Below the pieces are notes generated by a model. That model was not told where the DNA came from, made no database searches, and saw only the letters and a list, made by a program, of their open reading frames with translations. Of a stretch of DNA of 64,000 bases, positions 9,303 to 17,665 are shown one piece after another. The DNA comes from Bacillota bacterium (lineage in GTDB: Bacteria; Bacillota; UBA4882; UBA8346). The position numbers and the translations under genes are program-made. The first letter of the stretch is position 1, and each line of letters starts with the position of its first letter. Location of the stretch: contig JAEYRX010000032.1 of NCBI GenBank assembly GCA_023435225.1, positions 26,556 to 90,555 on the forward strand. The letters are read 5' to 3'.

Positions 9303-9971
9303 ATGAAGATGGATCGGAATACTACGGTAACATGGGAACTTAGCGGCAGTTGCTATATAATGACTTTTAAATTTCCTAAACAATATGTGCTGGATAATTT
9401 TTTAGCTGAGCCTTTCCGGAAAAATTATTATGGAAATATCGGAACGATTTTTTTGGCTGATTACCAGAGTTCCAACATGGGACCCTTTAGAGAACTGTTC
9501 TTTGTGCCGGGCAAATTTCGATTCCAACGGCGAAATCTGCAAACAGTCTCCCGGGCTTTCGTCTCCACCGAAGCAGCTATGAATAATGCTGGTCAAAATT
9601 GGGGTATTCCCAAGGTAATGGCCGATTTTGATCTGGTATGTCCGGACCGGGAATCGGAGAACTTAAAAGTTACTGTAAATGGAGTGCCGGTTATGGATAT
9701 CATAATCAGAACTCCCGAATCGGGTTTCCCATTTCCGGTTAATAGCTTCGTTCCCAAAAGATTAGTACAACAATCCGAAGGCAAGACTTATTTTCTAAAT
9801 TTGCAGGGAAGAGGGTTTGGTAAGTTAGGGCAGATCTTAAAAGTAGATGTTAATCCCGCACTGTTTCCTAATTTTGCCTTTTTTAAACATGTAGCTATTA
9901 TCCGGGTTAGGAATTTCCGGCTGAAAATACCGGCGGCGAAGACAATAAATCAATGGAGAATTGAAAATTGA
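9303..9971 (+). CDS. Acetoacetate decarboxylase-superfamily-like protein
   Basis: The protein has 222 residues. The middle (AFVSTEAAMNNAGQNWGIPK near residues 80-100) resembles the ADC beta-barrel superfamily, where a WGxPK-type turn leads to the active-site region. I see no unambiguous Schiff-base Lys with the neighbouring Lys of true acetoacetate decarboxylase, so the reaction is open. GGAGCGAGG precedes the ATG. The last residues, Trp-Arg-Ile-Glu-Asn, are encoded by the start of a 7-nt repeat array, which supplies the stop codon. The likeliest alternative is an uncharacterised DUF protein. Confidence 0.55.
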   Translation: MKMDRNTTVTWELSGSCYIMTFKFPKQYVLDNFLAEPFRKNYYGNIGTIFLADYQSSNMGPFRELFFVPGKFRFQRRNLQTVSRAFVSTEAAMNNAGQNWGIPKVMADFDLVCPDRESENLKVTVNGVPVMDIIIRTPESGFPFPVNSFVPKRLVQQSEGKTYFLNLQGRGFGKLGQILKVDVNPALFPNFAFFKHVAIIRVRNFRLKIPAAKTINQWRIEN

Positions 9972-9992
9972 GAATTGATAATTATGATTAGT
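9953..9992 (+). repeat. Heptad array (ATTGANA type) overlapping a gene end
   Basis: Units ATTGAAA, ATTGAGA, ATTGATA, ATTATGA follow each other with a 7-nt period. The array begins inside the ADC-like gene and contributes its last codons and TGA stop. Confidence 0.6.
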
Positions 9993-10047
9993 TGAACAAT
10001 AAAAAATTGATACTAACAAATAATTACTAATTATTGGAATTGCTAGA

Positions 10048-10080
10048 AAAATCCTCTTTTACCAGAGGATTTTAGTTTTT
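10048..10080 (+). terminator. Rho-independent terminator
   Basis: AAAATCCTC and GAGGATTTT form a 9-bp stem followed by TAGTTTTTT. It closes the htrA/DUF1624/ADC-like group. Confidence 0.8.
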
Positions 10081-10125
10081 TCCATGGAATTTAATTGTAT
10101 TGGATGGATCCAGTCTTTAATTCTA

Positions 10126-10214
10126 TATATGTTGAAAAAATTTTGAGTAAAACATTCACAACCTTAAAGCCGGCTGTGAATGGGCGAAATTGTCTGAATT
10201 TTTTTCAACATATA
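10126..10214 (+). repeat. Structured element A (conserved TTAAAGCC loop)
   Basis: The outer stem is TATATGTTGAAAAAATT against AATTTTTTTCAACATATA. The inner stem is CATTCACA-A-CC against GG-C-TGTGAATG, with one mismatch, enclosing the 8-nt loop TTAAAGCC at 10164-10171. It lies upstream of the DUF1232 gene. See the other copies at 17294, 17392, 24326, 38585 and 38681. Confidence 0.7.
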
Positions 10215-10290
10215 AATCAAGGAATATATGTTGCCTTGAAAATCCGCATGCAAAAAAATTATTGCACATATGGGAAAGGACTTAACGCAG

Positions 10291-11133
10291 ATGAAATCTA
10301 CAATTAAATTTAATCTTCGAGATTTAAATCTTTGCGGTGAATGGGATGAGACCAATAAATTGGCTTTGATTACCGAAATTAAAGGAGATTTGGGCTTGGA
10401 AGGCAAATTATTGGGGGTGCCGGTAACTTTAAAGGGGACTGTGGGCGCCGGGATGGATAATCAGCTCCAGGTGAAGGTCCGTTCCCAAGGTGGATTGCCA
10501 AACTTTTTCATCCCCGGTATTCTAAATTTACTAAAAACTGTGAACCGGAAATTTGCTAAAGCAGCTTCAGTCCATCAAGATATGATTTTGGTGGATCCGA
10601 ACCAATTATTGCCGGAGTCGAGTGAGATTAAAATACTAGTGCAACCTAACGCTATTGAGATATCTGATGATTCGATGAAGACCTTGAGAGAACGGATTAT
10701 CAACTGGACTGAGAAGAATGCCGGGAAAATAGCTAAGGAAATTGTAGATATAATTATGACTATACCGGATTTGGTAATTTTGTTGATCAATTTAGCTAGA
10801 GATCCCCGTATTCCCAAAGAGTTGAAGTTAAGAATAGCTTTATGTATTGCTTACATATTTTCTCCGGTGGATTTGATCCCGGAGATTTTGGCGGGTCCTT
10901 TAGGGTTTACCGATGATACGGTAGCGGTAGGATTTACTATTTCCAATCTGGCAACTACAATTTCACCTGATATAATCCGGGAAAATTGGCATGGCCGGCC
11001 GGACGTTTTGGAGTTATTGATTAAAGGTCATTCATTAATCTCATTAAACAGTGGTTTACCGGAGCTGGTCTTCAAAAAACTATCTTTAATATTTGGAAAA
11101 TCAAAAACGAAAGTAGCGGTGGCAAAAAGCTAA
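10291..11133 (+). CDS. DUF1232 domain protein
   Basis: The C-terminal half (about residues 165-235) contains the DUF1232 signature: RIALCIAYIFSPVDLIPEI, then GFTDDTVAVGF. This domain is a short helical hairpin found in many bacterial proteins of unknown function. The N-terminal 130 residues are beta-rich (repeated VTLKG, QLQVKV, IKILVQ strands) and may be a lipid- or polymer-binding domain; I do not recognise it. I chose the ATG at 10291 because GGAAAGGA lies 10 nt before it; an in-frame ATG at 10270 overlaps that Shine-Dalgarno. The MATE transporter gene starts 3 nt after the stop, so the two are co-transcribed. Confidence 0.72.
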   Translation: MKSTIKFNLRDLNLCGEWDETNKLALITEIKGDLGLEGKLLGVPVTLKGTVGAGMDNQLQVKVRSQGGLPNFFIPGILNLLKTVNRKFAKAASVHQDMILVDPNQLLPESSEIKILVQPNAIEISDDSMKTLRERIINWTEKNAGKIAKEIVDIIMTIPDLVILLINLARDPRIPKELKLRIALCIAYIFSPVDLIPEILAGPLGFTDDTVAVGFTISNLATTISPDIIRENWHGRPDVLELLIKGHSLISLNSGLPELVFKKLSLIFGKSKTKVAVAKS

Positions 11134-11136
11134 TCT

Positions 11137-12534
11137 ATGAAGAAATTTTTCACTGAAAATCAGGATTTTTTCGGGCCTCTCCTAACGATGGCCTTACCTC
11201 TGGCGTTTCAGAACTTGATTGCCGCTTCATTAAACATGATTGATACCGTAATGATCGGCCAACTGGGACAAACTGAAATTGCAGCAGTAGGTTTAGCCAA
11301 CCAGTATTATTTTGTAATACATCTATTTCTTTTTGGGATTAACAGCGGCGCCGCCATTTTTGTAGCCCAGTTTTGGGGGCAAAAAGATACGGTAAATATC
11401 CGCCGGATACTTGGGGTTAGTTTAATCGCCGGTATTTTGGTTAGTATGATATTTACATTAGTGGCATTTTTTAAACCGGAGATGGTTTTAGGGGTTTTTT
11501 CCAAAGACCCGGCGGTCATAATTCGCGGAAGCGAATATCTGCCGGTAGTAGCCGTCAGTTATCTGGTGACCGCAGTCTCCTTTAGTTATTCATCAGTTTT
11601 ACGCAGCACCGGCGAAGTTATGCTTCCGGTGAAAGTTAGTATTTTGGCTTTGATAACCAATACTATCCTGAATTATCTATTGATTTACGGGAAATTCGGT
11701 TTTCCACGAATGGAAGTAGCCGGAGCGGCATTGGCCACTACTATTGCCAGAGCCTTGGAAACCTTTTTGCTGCTAGCGGTGGTATATGGCAGAAAAATGA
11801 TACCGGCGGCCAAAATTAAGGAATTAATTGACCTAACAATTGCTTTTGTTGGCCGGTTCTTAAAAACCACCGTCCCGGTAGTATTAAATGAGTCATTATG
11901 GGCAGTGGGGGTGACAATGTTCTCCATAGTTTATGCCAGGATGGGAACTGCCGTTATTGCCGGTGTCAATATTTTTTCAATGATTGAAAGGTTTGCTTTT
12001 GTGCTCTTTTTTGGCCTGGCCCAGGCTTGCGCGGTGACGGTCGGCAATGATATCGGCGCCGGGGAGGAAGCCAAAGCATTAACCAGGGCCAAACAATACT
12101 CATTATTTGGGCCGGTTTTTAGTTTGTTAATCGCAGTCGGACTGTTATTTACCACCGACCCGATTCTTTCTTTATTCCGGGTTTCCCAGGATACAATCGA
12201 AGTAACCCGTAGGATTATATTTATCTTTATATTCTTTTTACCGGTGAAAGTATTCAACCTGATTAACGTAGTCGGTATCTTACGGGGAGGTGGGGATACT
12301 CGGTTTAGTCTTTTTTTGGATATTGGCGCTCTTTGGTTAATCGCAGTCCCGGTTTCCTTTTTAGCTGGTTTGGTTTGGCGCTTGCCTCCGGCTATGGTTT
12401 ATCTGTTGGCCGGCTTGGAAGAAGTTTTTAAATTAGGGATTGGTATAAACCGGGTATATTCGGGAAAGTGGATTAATAATCTGACTCATTCGATGCGGGA
12501 GACGGTGGAGAAAGATCTAATAGTTGAGAGTTAA
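11137..12534 (+). CDS. MATE family efflux transporter
   Basis: The protein has 465 residues and about 12 hydrophobic segments arranged as two six-helix halves, as in MATE (multidrug and toxin extrusion) antiporters. The first half opens with PLLTMALPLAFQNLIAASLN and MIDTVMIGQLG, typical of the family, and the second half has the matching VPVVLNESLWAVG. It should export cationic compounds in exchange for Na+ or H+; the substrate cannot be predicted. The last codons (Leu-Ile-Val-Glu-Ser-stop) run into a 7-nt repeat array. Confidence 0.9.
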   Translation: MKKFFTENQDFFGPLLTMALPLAFQNLIAASLNMIDTVMIGQLGQTEIAAVGLANQYYFVIHLFLFGINSGAAIFVAQFWGQKDTVNIRRILGVSLIAGILVSMIFTLVAFFKPEMVLGVFSKDPAVIIRGSEYLPVVAVSYLVTAVSFSYSSVLRSTGEVMLPVKVSILALITNTILNYLLIYGKFGFPRMEVAGAALATTIARALETFLLLAVVYGRKMIPAAKIKELIDLTIAFVGRFLKTTVPVVLNESLWAVGVTMFSIVYARMGTAVIAGVNIFSMIERFAFVLFFGLAQACAVTVGNDIGAGEEAKALTRAKQYSLFGPVFSLLIAVGLLFTTDPILSLFRVSQDTIEVTRRIIFIFIFFLPVKVFNLINVVGILRGGGDTRFSLFLDIGALWLIAVPVSFLAGLVWRLPPAMVYLLAGLEEVFKLGIGINRVYSGKWINNLTHSMRETVEKDLIVES

Positions 12535-12622
12535 GAGTCTAGTTGACAGTTGACAGTTAAAATATTCACCCATTAAACAATAAAGTGCTAAATTGCTTAG
12601 AGTTGAGTAAGAGTTGACAGTG
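12522..12622 (+). repeat. Heptad array (AGTTGAC type)
   Basis: Units of the form AGTTGAC/AGTTAAG/AGTTGAG recur with 7-nt spacing at 12522-12560 and again near 12600-12620. The first part overlaps the MATE gene stop. Confidence 0.55.
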
Positions 12623-12716
12623 ATATAAATTGAAGTTTTTAATATGTTGAGAATTTGTTTAGTTTTACCGATTATAATATTCATATGGAAACAGAAATTT
12701 AAAAGGGGGAACTTTT

Positions 12717-13298
12717 ATGAGAAAACAGATTTGGATTGGATTATTAGCGTTTTTATTAATTTTCACAATGGGATTAAGCATGGTAATGGCGGCTGGAACT
12801 GAGTTTTCAGCTGATATGAGTATTACCGACGCTAAAGGGAAAATAGCTGCAGGGAAAGTTTTTATTAAAGGTATCAATAAAATTCGTCAGGAAATAACGG
12901 TTGAAGGTCAGGCCAGTATTACAATTTTACGGCTTGATAAAAAGTTGTCATGGACTTTAATGCCTGAACAACAAATGTATATGGAAATGGCTTTGCCGGT
13001 TAATCCGAATGAGCCAAATCCGGACTATGAATATACTACCACCGACCTTGGGATTCAAAAAATAAACGGATATGATTGTAAAGGAACTAAATTTACATAT
13101 AAGAACAAAAAATATGGTGAATTGATTCAATGGATTTCTGATAAGCTGCAATACTCAGTAAAAATTGAAGTTTTGAATTCGAAAGGTAAAATTACCAGTA
13201 TTATTGAATATTCAAATATCAAACAAGGACCACAACCGGACTCCCTTTTTGAAGTCCCGGCCAACTATCAAAAGTTTTCGATGTTTCCCAAAATGTAA
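12717..13298 (+). CDS. Exported lipoprotein-carrier-like protein (DUF4412-like)
   Basis: The protein has 193 residues. Residues 1-25 form a signal peptide ending near VMAAGT. The mature part is beta-rich (EFSADMSITDAKGKIAAGKV, IRQEITVEGQ, GYDCKGTKFTYKNKKYGE), like the half-barrel of LolA/LppX-type or DUF4412 proteins that bind hydrophobic ligands outside the membrane. There is no lipobox Cys, so it is probably secreted or loosely bound. AAAAGGGGG precedes the ATG and a strong terminator follows. Family placement is moderate; function is unknown. Confidence 0.62.
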   Translation: MRKQIWIGLLAFLLIFTMGLSMVMAAGTEFSADMSITDAKGKIAAGKVFIKGINKIRQEITVEGQASITILRLDKKLSWTLMPEQQMYMEMALPVNPNEPNPDYEYTTTDLGIQKINGYDCKGTKFTYKNKKYGELIQWISDKLQYSVKIEVLNSKGKITSIIEYSNIKQGPQPDSLFEVPANYQKFSMFPKM

Positions 13299-13308
13299 AA
13301 AAAATGAA

Positions 13309-13340
13309 TAAAAACCGCTGGTAAATCCAGTGGTTTTTTA
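13309..13340 (+). terminator. Rho-independent terminator
   Basis: AAACCGCTGG pairs with CCAGTGGTTT (one G-T pair) around a 5-nt loop and is followed by T residues. Confidence 0.8.
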
Positions 13341-13424
13341 ATTATGTTGCCTCGAACTGATGTTCGTGGTATAATAAACCAAACTGATGTTTGTTAATAC
13401 CATTGAATGAATGGAGAACCGATT

Positions 13425-14687
13425 GTGGAACTTCTGGAAAAGGTTAAAATACTGGCATCTGCGGCTAAATATGATTCCTCATGCGCTTCCAGCGGTAGTA
13501 ACCGCAAAAACGAATCCAAAGGACTTGGCAATGCCTCTACATCTCCGGTGGGTATCTGTCATAGCTGGGGGGTTGACGGGCGCTGCATTTCTTTGTTAAA
13601 AATTCTCTTTACCAATTACTGTATCCATGATTGTGTTTATTGTATTAACCGCCGTAGTAATGATATTCCCCGGTGTTCATTGACGGTCAATGAATTGATA
13701 AACCTGACTATCAACTTTTACCGCCGGAACTATATCGAAGGACTTTTTTTAAGTTCCGGGGTTTTCCGGAGCCCGGATTATACTATGGAAGTGTTAATCC
13801 GGGCAATTAGGGAGTTGCGGAGGACACATAATTTTAACGGCTATATTCATCTAAAAGTTGTACCCGGAACCAGCCGGGAGCTAATACGGGAAGCCGGTTT
13901 GCTGGCTGATCGGTTAAGCGTCAATATTGAGCTGCCGTCGGAACAAGGTTTAAAACAATTGGCGCCTGATAAAAAAAGGGAAGATATTTTATTGCCAATG
14001 TCTTATATCGGAAACAAGATTCAAGCTAATACTGAGGAAAAAAAGTATTTTCGTAAAGCTTTATCCTTTGTACCTGCCGGTCAAAGTACTCAACTAATAG
14101 TAGGAGCTTCACCCGACCCCGACTTTCAAATTTTAAGATTGGCTGAAAATCTTTACCGGCGGGTTAATCTACGAAGGGTTTATTACTCAGCCTATATTCC
14201 GGTAAATAATAATAACCCTTTACTTCCAGCCCTACCGATACCCCCGTTAAGGAGGGAGAATCGTCTTTACCAAGCTGATTGGCTGATCAGGTTTTACAAA
14301 TTCAGGGCGGAGGAGATTGTTAATCCTCAAAAACCACAACTTGAAGTTGATTTAGATCCCAAAACCAGTTGGGCTTTACGGAATCTCCATCAGTTTCCGG
14401 TAGAGATCAATAAAGCTGATTATGAGACTTTATTACGGATCCCCGGTGTAGGATTAAAATCAGCGGAAAGAGTAATTAAAGCCCGGCGTTTCAGCAATTT
14501 AAATCTGAATGATCTGGCCAAGCTGGGATTGGTTTTAAAAAGAGCCCGTTACTTCATTACTTGCCAGGGCAAGTATTTGGAGAAGCTTGATAATGAGTTG
14601 GAGATTCGAAGTAGGCTTTTAGTAGACTATTTAGAGAAACCAAAACCGTTAGAAATGGAGCAATTAACGTTGTTTCAGGAATTATAG
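13425..14687 (+). CDS. Putative DNA modification/repair radical SAM protein
   Basis: The protein has about 420 residues. The radical SAM cluster motif is the CxxxCxxC in NYCIHDCVYCINR (about residue 68), and the C-terminal part holds a helix-hairpin-helix DNA-binding motif (LLRIPGVGLKSAERVIKARR). The opening VELLEKVKILASAAKYDSSC matches the family usually annotated as a DNA-repair-associated radical SAM enzyme. I chose the GTG at 13425 because GGAGA lies 7 nt upstream; the ATG at 13407 would put the Shine-Dalgarno inside the gene. The partner gene follows by 10 nt, the normal arrangement for this pair. The substrate lesion is unknown. Confidence 0.85.
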   Translation: MELLEKVKILASAAKYDSSCASSGSNRKNESKGLGNASTSPVGICHSWGVDGRCISLLKILFTNYCIHDCVYCINRRSNDIPRCSLTVNELINLTINFYRRNYIEGLFLSSGVFRSPDYTMEVLIRAIRELRRTHNFNGYIHLKVVPGTSRELIREAGLLADRLSVNIELPSEQGLKQLAPDKKREDILLPMSYIGNKIQANTEEKKYFRKALSFVPAGQSTQLIVGASPDPDFQILRLAENLYRRVNLRRVYYSAYIPVNNNNPLLPALPIPPLRRENRLYQADWLIRFYKFRAEEIVNPQKPQLEVDLDPKTSWALRNLHQFPVEINKADYETLLRIPGVGLKSAERVIKARRFSNLNLNDLAKLGLVLKRARYFITCQGKYLEKLDNELEIRSRLLVDYLEKPKPLEMEQLTLFQEL

Positions 14688-14697
14688 GAGCATCATT

Positions 14698-15486
14698 ATG
14701 ATCCATTACCTCTATGACGGAACCTTTGAAGGTTTGCTTACCGTTATTGCCGGAGCTTTAAAGAATTACAAAGAAATAACCAATATATCAAGCGCCCGGG
14801 ATATTCAACCGGATTTATTTACTGAATTTATCGAAATAAATACCGACCCGGCTTTAGCGGAAGAGTTTTTCCAACTGTTATCAAAAAAAATTACTAAGAT
14901 TACAATAACCGACATTTGTTATTGTTTTCTTTCGGAAAAACGCGGTATTGAAATGCTTATTTTAAACTATATCCGGTTATTGTTGGAAAACGGCAATCGA
15001 GCTTCCAATAAAGTTTCCGATACCACGGTTTTTCAAATACAACGAATAAGTGAACAGGTTAGCCATGAAATACTCCGGTTTTATGGTTTTGTCCGTTTCC
15101 GTAAATTAAAAAACGGAATTTATTTTGCCGCTATTGAACCGGATTATAATATTGTTCAATTTTTAGCCCCTCATTTTACGGCCAGATTTGCCGATCAACA
15201 ATGGCTGATACATGATCGGAAAAGAGATACCGGCATCTACTATGACGGCAGTCAATGTACTTTTATACCGTTAATGGAAATAACCCCGGAGGCAGCTAAT
15301 ATAAGTACTTCTGATGGAGCGGGCAGGGAATCTCCGGTTTTAGATCCTGAAGAACTTAATTATCAAAACATTTGGAATCAATACTATCAACAAGCTGCAA
15401 TTACTGAAAGAGAAAATAAAAAAGTACGTAACCAGCGAATGCCGGTTAGATATTGGCGTTACTTAGTGGAACAAGTCAAAAAATGA
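14698..15486 (+). CDS. TIGR03915/DUF4130-like putative DNA repair protein
   Basis: This 262-residue protein begins with MIHYLYDGTFEGLLTVI, the hallmark opening of the family that is almost always encoded next to the radical SAM protein upstream; in some genomes it is fused to a uracil-DNA glycosylase domain. The central part (EILRFYGFVRFRKLKNGIYFA, FARFADQQWLIHD-like) is the conserved DUF4130 core. AGGAGCATC precedes the ATG and the gap to the upstream gene is 10 nt, so the two form an operon. No fused glycosylase domain is present here. Role in repair is inferred from the family, not shown. Confidence 0.82.
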   Translation: MIHYLYDGTFEGLLTVIAGALKNYKEITNISSARDIQPDLFTEFIEINTDPALAEEFFQLLSKKITKITITDICYCFLSEKRGIEMLILNYIRLLLENGNRASNKVSDTTVFQIQRISEQVSHEILRFYGFVRFRKLKNGIYFAAIEPDYNIVQFLAPHFTARFADQQWLIHDRKRDTGIYYDGSQCTFIPLMEITPEAANISTSDGAGRESPVLDPEELNYQNIWNQYYQQAAITERENKKVRNQRMPVRYWRYLVEQVKK

Positions 15487-15509
15487 AAGTATTGAGGCGT
15501 TAAGGCATG

Positions 15510-15575
15510 AGTGAAAACAAGTAGTCAGTAGTTTAGGAGTCAGGAACCAGGAGTGAAAGTTCCTGACTCCTGTCC
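15510..15575. terminator. Heptad-derived bidirectional hairpin between convergent genes
   Basis: AGGAGTCAGGAAC (15535-15547) pairs perfectly with GTTCCTGACTCCT (15559-15571). Both arms are 7-nt repeats (AGTCAGG type). It lies between two convergent genes, where a two-way terminator is expected; T-runs are weak. Confidence 0.55.
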
Positions 15576-15589
15576 CTTATTACTATCTC

Positions 15590-16675
15590 TTAAGCATTAC
15601 CCAGCAATTCCAAATAATACCCCAAGTCTCTCCCTTGGGCATTAGATAAAGGCTTCAAGCTTTTGAAGGTTTTAACGTATTCCCAGGATTCCATGAGATT
15701 GATTAAACGATCCCTATCCGTCAGTGGAGATAACCGGATAAATTCAGCCAGGTACGGGATAACATGCTGATAAATCATTTGGATTAAATATTCGTTTGAA
15801 AACCAAAACTCCACTACTTTTGAAGGGATTTCCGGCTGTTTGGCGCCGATTTGAGAATAACCTTTATCTTCAACGGCTGGAATGGCAATTTTATTGAGGA
15901 TTCTTAATAAATAGGCCGGCATTTCAAGTGATTGGTACAAGTTTGGAATTTCTTTCATGTTGTTAACATTCCAGGCGTGAGGTATAACATCCAGTTTATT
16001 CTCAAAAACTTGACAATTATTACCGATAATTTGATTCGAATAGTTGGCGAACGGTTGATTACCGGCGGTAGGGCCGGCATAGCCATAGATGGAAATATGT
16101 GGTTTACAAATATTATCCGGCCAATGTTCACACAGATATAGGGCAAAAGTGGGAGATAAAACTCCCCCTAAGCTATGGCCGGTGATATAGATAGTAATCG
16201 GTTGCTTTGAATCTTCGGCTTGTTTTTGTAAAAAAGAACAGATATCAATTTCCTGATCATTTATTTGTTTAAGCAGGATATTCATGGCGTTGTTGATTCC
16301 AAAAGAGACAGCCGGTGTATCCGGAGATGGTGGGGGCGGCGGCAGCAGTTTTTCATATGGAACGGTTTTCCAACTTATTAACGAGCCAACCCAGAAATCC
16401 TGAAAAAGCCATTCGGATATGGTGAGAGGAGTGGTACCACGGATGGATACAAAATATTCATTCGGGTGGTTTAAATCTTGGACAATATAGGTCATGCCAT
16501 CGGTTTTCTTCAACAAACTATAATGAAAAGCCGGACCCCAAACAATAGAATACCGTCCGATGACCGGCTCCAAAGACTTCAAATTAGCCTCAATCGCTTC
16601 TGCTGATTCCTCATAAGCTAAAAAAGATAAAGCTAAAGTAACTTGTTCAATTTTGGAGTTTTCGACACTAGACAT
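15590..16675 (-). CDS. Class 3-type lipase/esterase
   Basis: The 361-residue protein has the alpha/beta-hydrolase nucleophile elbow GHSLGG (YITGHSLGGVLSP, about residue 169) and a following Asp in DVIPHAW, typical of fungal-type class 3 lipases. FVSIRGTTPLTISEW supplies the conserved RGT region near the oxyanion site. A proline-rich loop (LLPPPPPSPDTP) may act as a lid or linker. No signal peptide is visible, so the enzyme is probably cytoplasmic. CGGAGG precedes the ATG at 16675. It is transcribed against its left neighbour. Substrate unknown. Confidence 0.82.
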   Translation of the reverse strand: MSSVENSKIEQVTLALSFLAYEESAEAIEANLKSLEPVIGRYSIVWGPAFHYSLLKKTDGMTYIVQDLNHPNEYFVSIRGTTPLTISEWLFQDFWVGSLISWKTVPYEKLLPPPPPSPDTPAVSFGINNAMNILLKQINDQEIDICSFLQKQAEDSKQPITIYITGHSLGGVLSPTFALYLCEHWPDNICKPHISIYGYAGPTAGNQPFANYSNQIIGNNCQVFENKLDVIPHAWNVNNMKEIPNLYQSLEMPAYLLRILNKIAIPAVEDKGYSQIGAKQPEIPSKVVEFWFSNEYLIQMIYQHVIPYLAEFIRLSPLTDRDRLINLMESWEYVKTFKSLKPLSNAQGRDLGYYLELLGNA

Positions 16676-16694
16676 GAAAACCTCCGCTTTTAAT

Positions 16695-16733
16695 ACAGTT
16701 GATAGTTGACAGCTGATAGATGACAGTTTAAAT
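16695..16733 (-). repeat. Heptad array (AGTTGAN type)
   Basis: CAGTTGA, TAGTTGA, CAGCTGA and a final GACAGTTT are spaced by 7 nt upstream of the lipase gene. Confidence 0.5.
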
Positions 16734-16751
16734 CAGTTTAAATCAACACTA

Positions 16752-16798
16752 GGCCCCTCTCTTTCAAGACTTTCAAGAGAGGGTTCGGGTGAGTTGGA
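16752..16798 (-). repeat. CTCACCCGAACCCTCTC hairpin repeat
   Basis: On the minus strand AACTCACCCGAACCCTCTCT is followed by an AAGAGAGGG right arm, forming a hairpin just after the RidA stop. A second copy is at 52568-52602 and a weaker one at 61260-61300. Confidence 0.5.
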
Positions 16799-16811
16799 TT
16801 TTATATACCTA

Positions 16812-17195
16812 TTACCGGTCTTGCTTCGCAATCATTTCAATTTCAATCCTAGCCCCAAGCGGTAAAGCGGCTACACCTATAGTTGTCCGGGCCGGATAAG
16901 GTTCGGCAAACTGTTTGGAATATACTTCATTCATTGCCGGAAAATCTTTCATATCGGTAAGATATACATTTACTTTTATCACATTATCCGGAGTTAATCC
17001 GGTGGCTTTCAAAACATTAAATAGATTTTTGAAACATTGCTCTGTCTGAACCTTGACATCACTTTCGACCAACTTTCCAGTATTTGGATCTAAAGGAGTT
17101 TGACCGGAGAAGAAAATTAAATCACCTGAATCAACTGCTTGTGAGTATGGACCAACTGTTACGGCTCCCGGAGCGGTATAAGATTTTCTGGGCAT
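16812..17195 (-). CDS. ridA: RidA family reactive enamine/imine deaminase
   Basis: This 127-residue protein matches RidA (YjgF/YER057c/UK114) across its length. GPYSQAV and the C-terminal PARTTIGVAALPLGARIEIE, with the substrate-carboxylate-binding Arg, are intact. RidA hydrolyses 2-aminoacrylate and similar enamines released by PLP enzymes, protecting other PLP enzymes. It is not next to a PLP gene here, but two PLP lyase-like enzymes occur at 57-61 kb. AAAGGATG lies 6 nt before the ATG at 17195, which I prefer over the ATG at 17204. Confidence 0.92.
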   Translation of the reverse strand: MPRKSYTAPGAVTVGPYSQAVDSGDLIFFSGQTPLDPNTGKLVESDVKVQTEQCFKNLFNVLKATGLTPDNVIKVNVYLTDMKDFPAMNEVYSKQFAEPYPARTTIGVAALPLGARIEIEMIAKQDR

Positions 17196-17293
17196 TAAAT
17201 TCATCCTTTCATCGGATATGCATGATTAATTGGTCATAGAGTCGTCCATGCCAGCTTCTGATGTGCACCTGAAAGTTAGGAAATATGGCTGGG

Positions 17294-17381
17294 TATATAA
17301 GTTAATTTAAATATCTACCATATCAACACATTCTTAACGCCGAATGTATTGTTAAATTAATGAATTTAAACTAACTTATAT
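17294..17381 (+). repeat. Structured element F (TTAACGCC loop)
   Basis: The outer stem is TATATAAGTTAATTTAAAT against ATTTAAACTAACTTATAT. The inner stem ACATTC/GAATGT encloses the 8-nt loop TTAACGCC at 17334-17341. It is the left half of a head-to-head pair with the element at 17392-17472, joined by TCAGCTGTAATAGA. Confidence 0.68.
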
Positions 17382-17391
17382 CAGCTGTAAT

Positions 17392-17472
17392 AGACTGAAG
17401 TAAATTCTTTTTCGATACATTTACATTTGGCTTTAGAAATGCAAATACTGGGGGTGAAAATTTACTTCATCC
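17392..17472 (-). repeat. Structured element E (CTAAAGCC loop, minus orientation)
   Basis: The outer stem is AGACTGAAGTAAATT against AATTTACTTCAT. On the minus strand the inner stem GCATTT/AAATGT encloses CTAAAGCC. It pairs head-to-head with the element at 17294-17381. Confidence 0.65.
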
Positions 17473-17665
17473 TATCTGACAAGCCTCGATAGCATTTTCT
17501 ATAGGCATAAGACACAAAGTATTTGCTTTAATATTATTAATTACAATTTATTTTGTCAATGTCAATTAAAATAAAATATTAAATTTAGGTGAATGAGGAT
17601 TTTATGAAGGATTTTAATTAGAAATCATTAACTTTTAAAGAAATATAATATTAGGGAGCTCAATT

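Noticed and set aside
10095..10307. A 70-codon + strand ORF upstream of the DUF1232 gene
   Set aside because: It runs straight through structured element A (both stems and loop) and has no Shine-Dalgarno; its sequence is explained by the palindrome.
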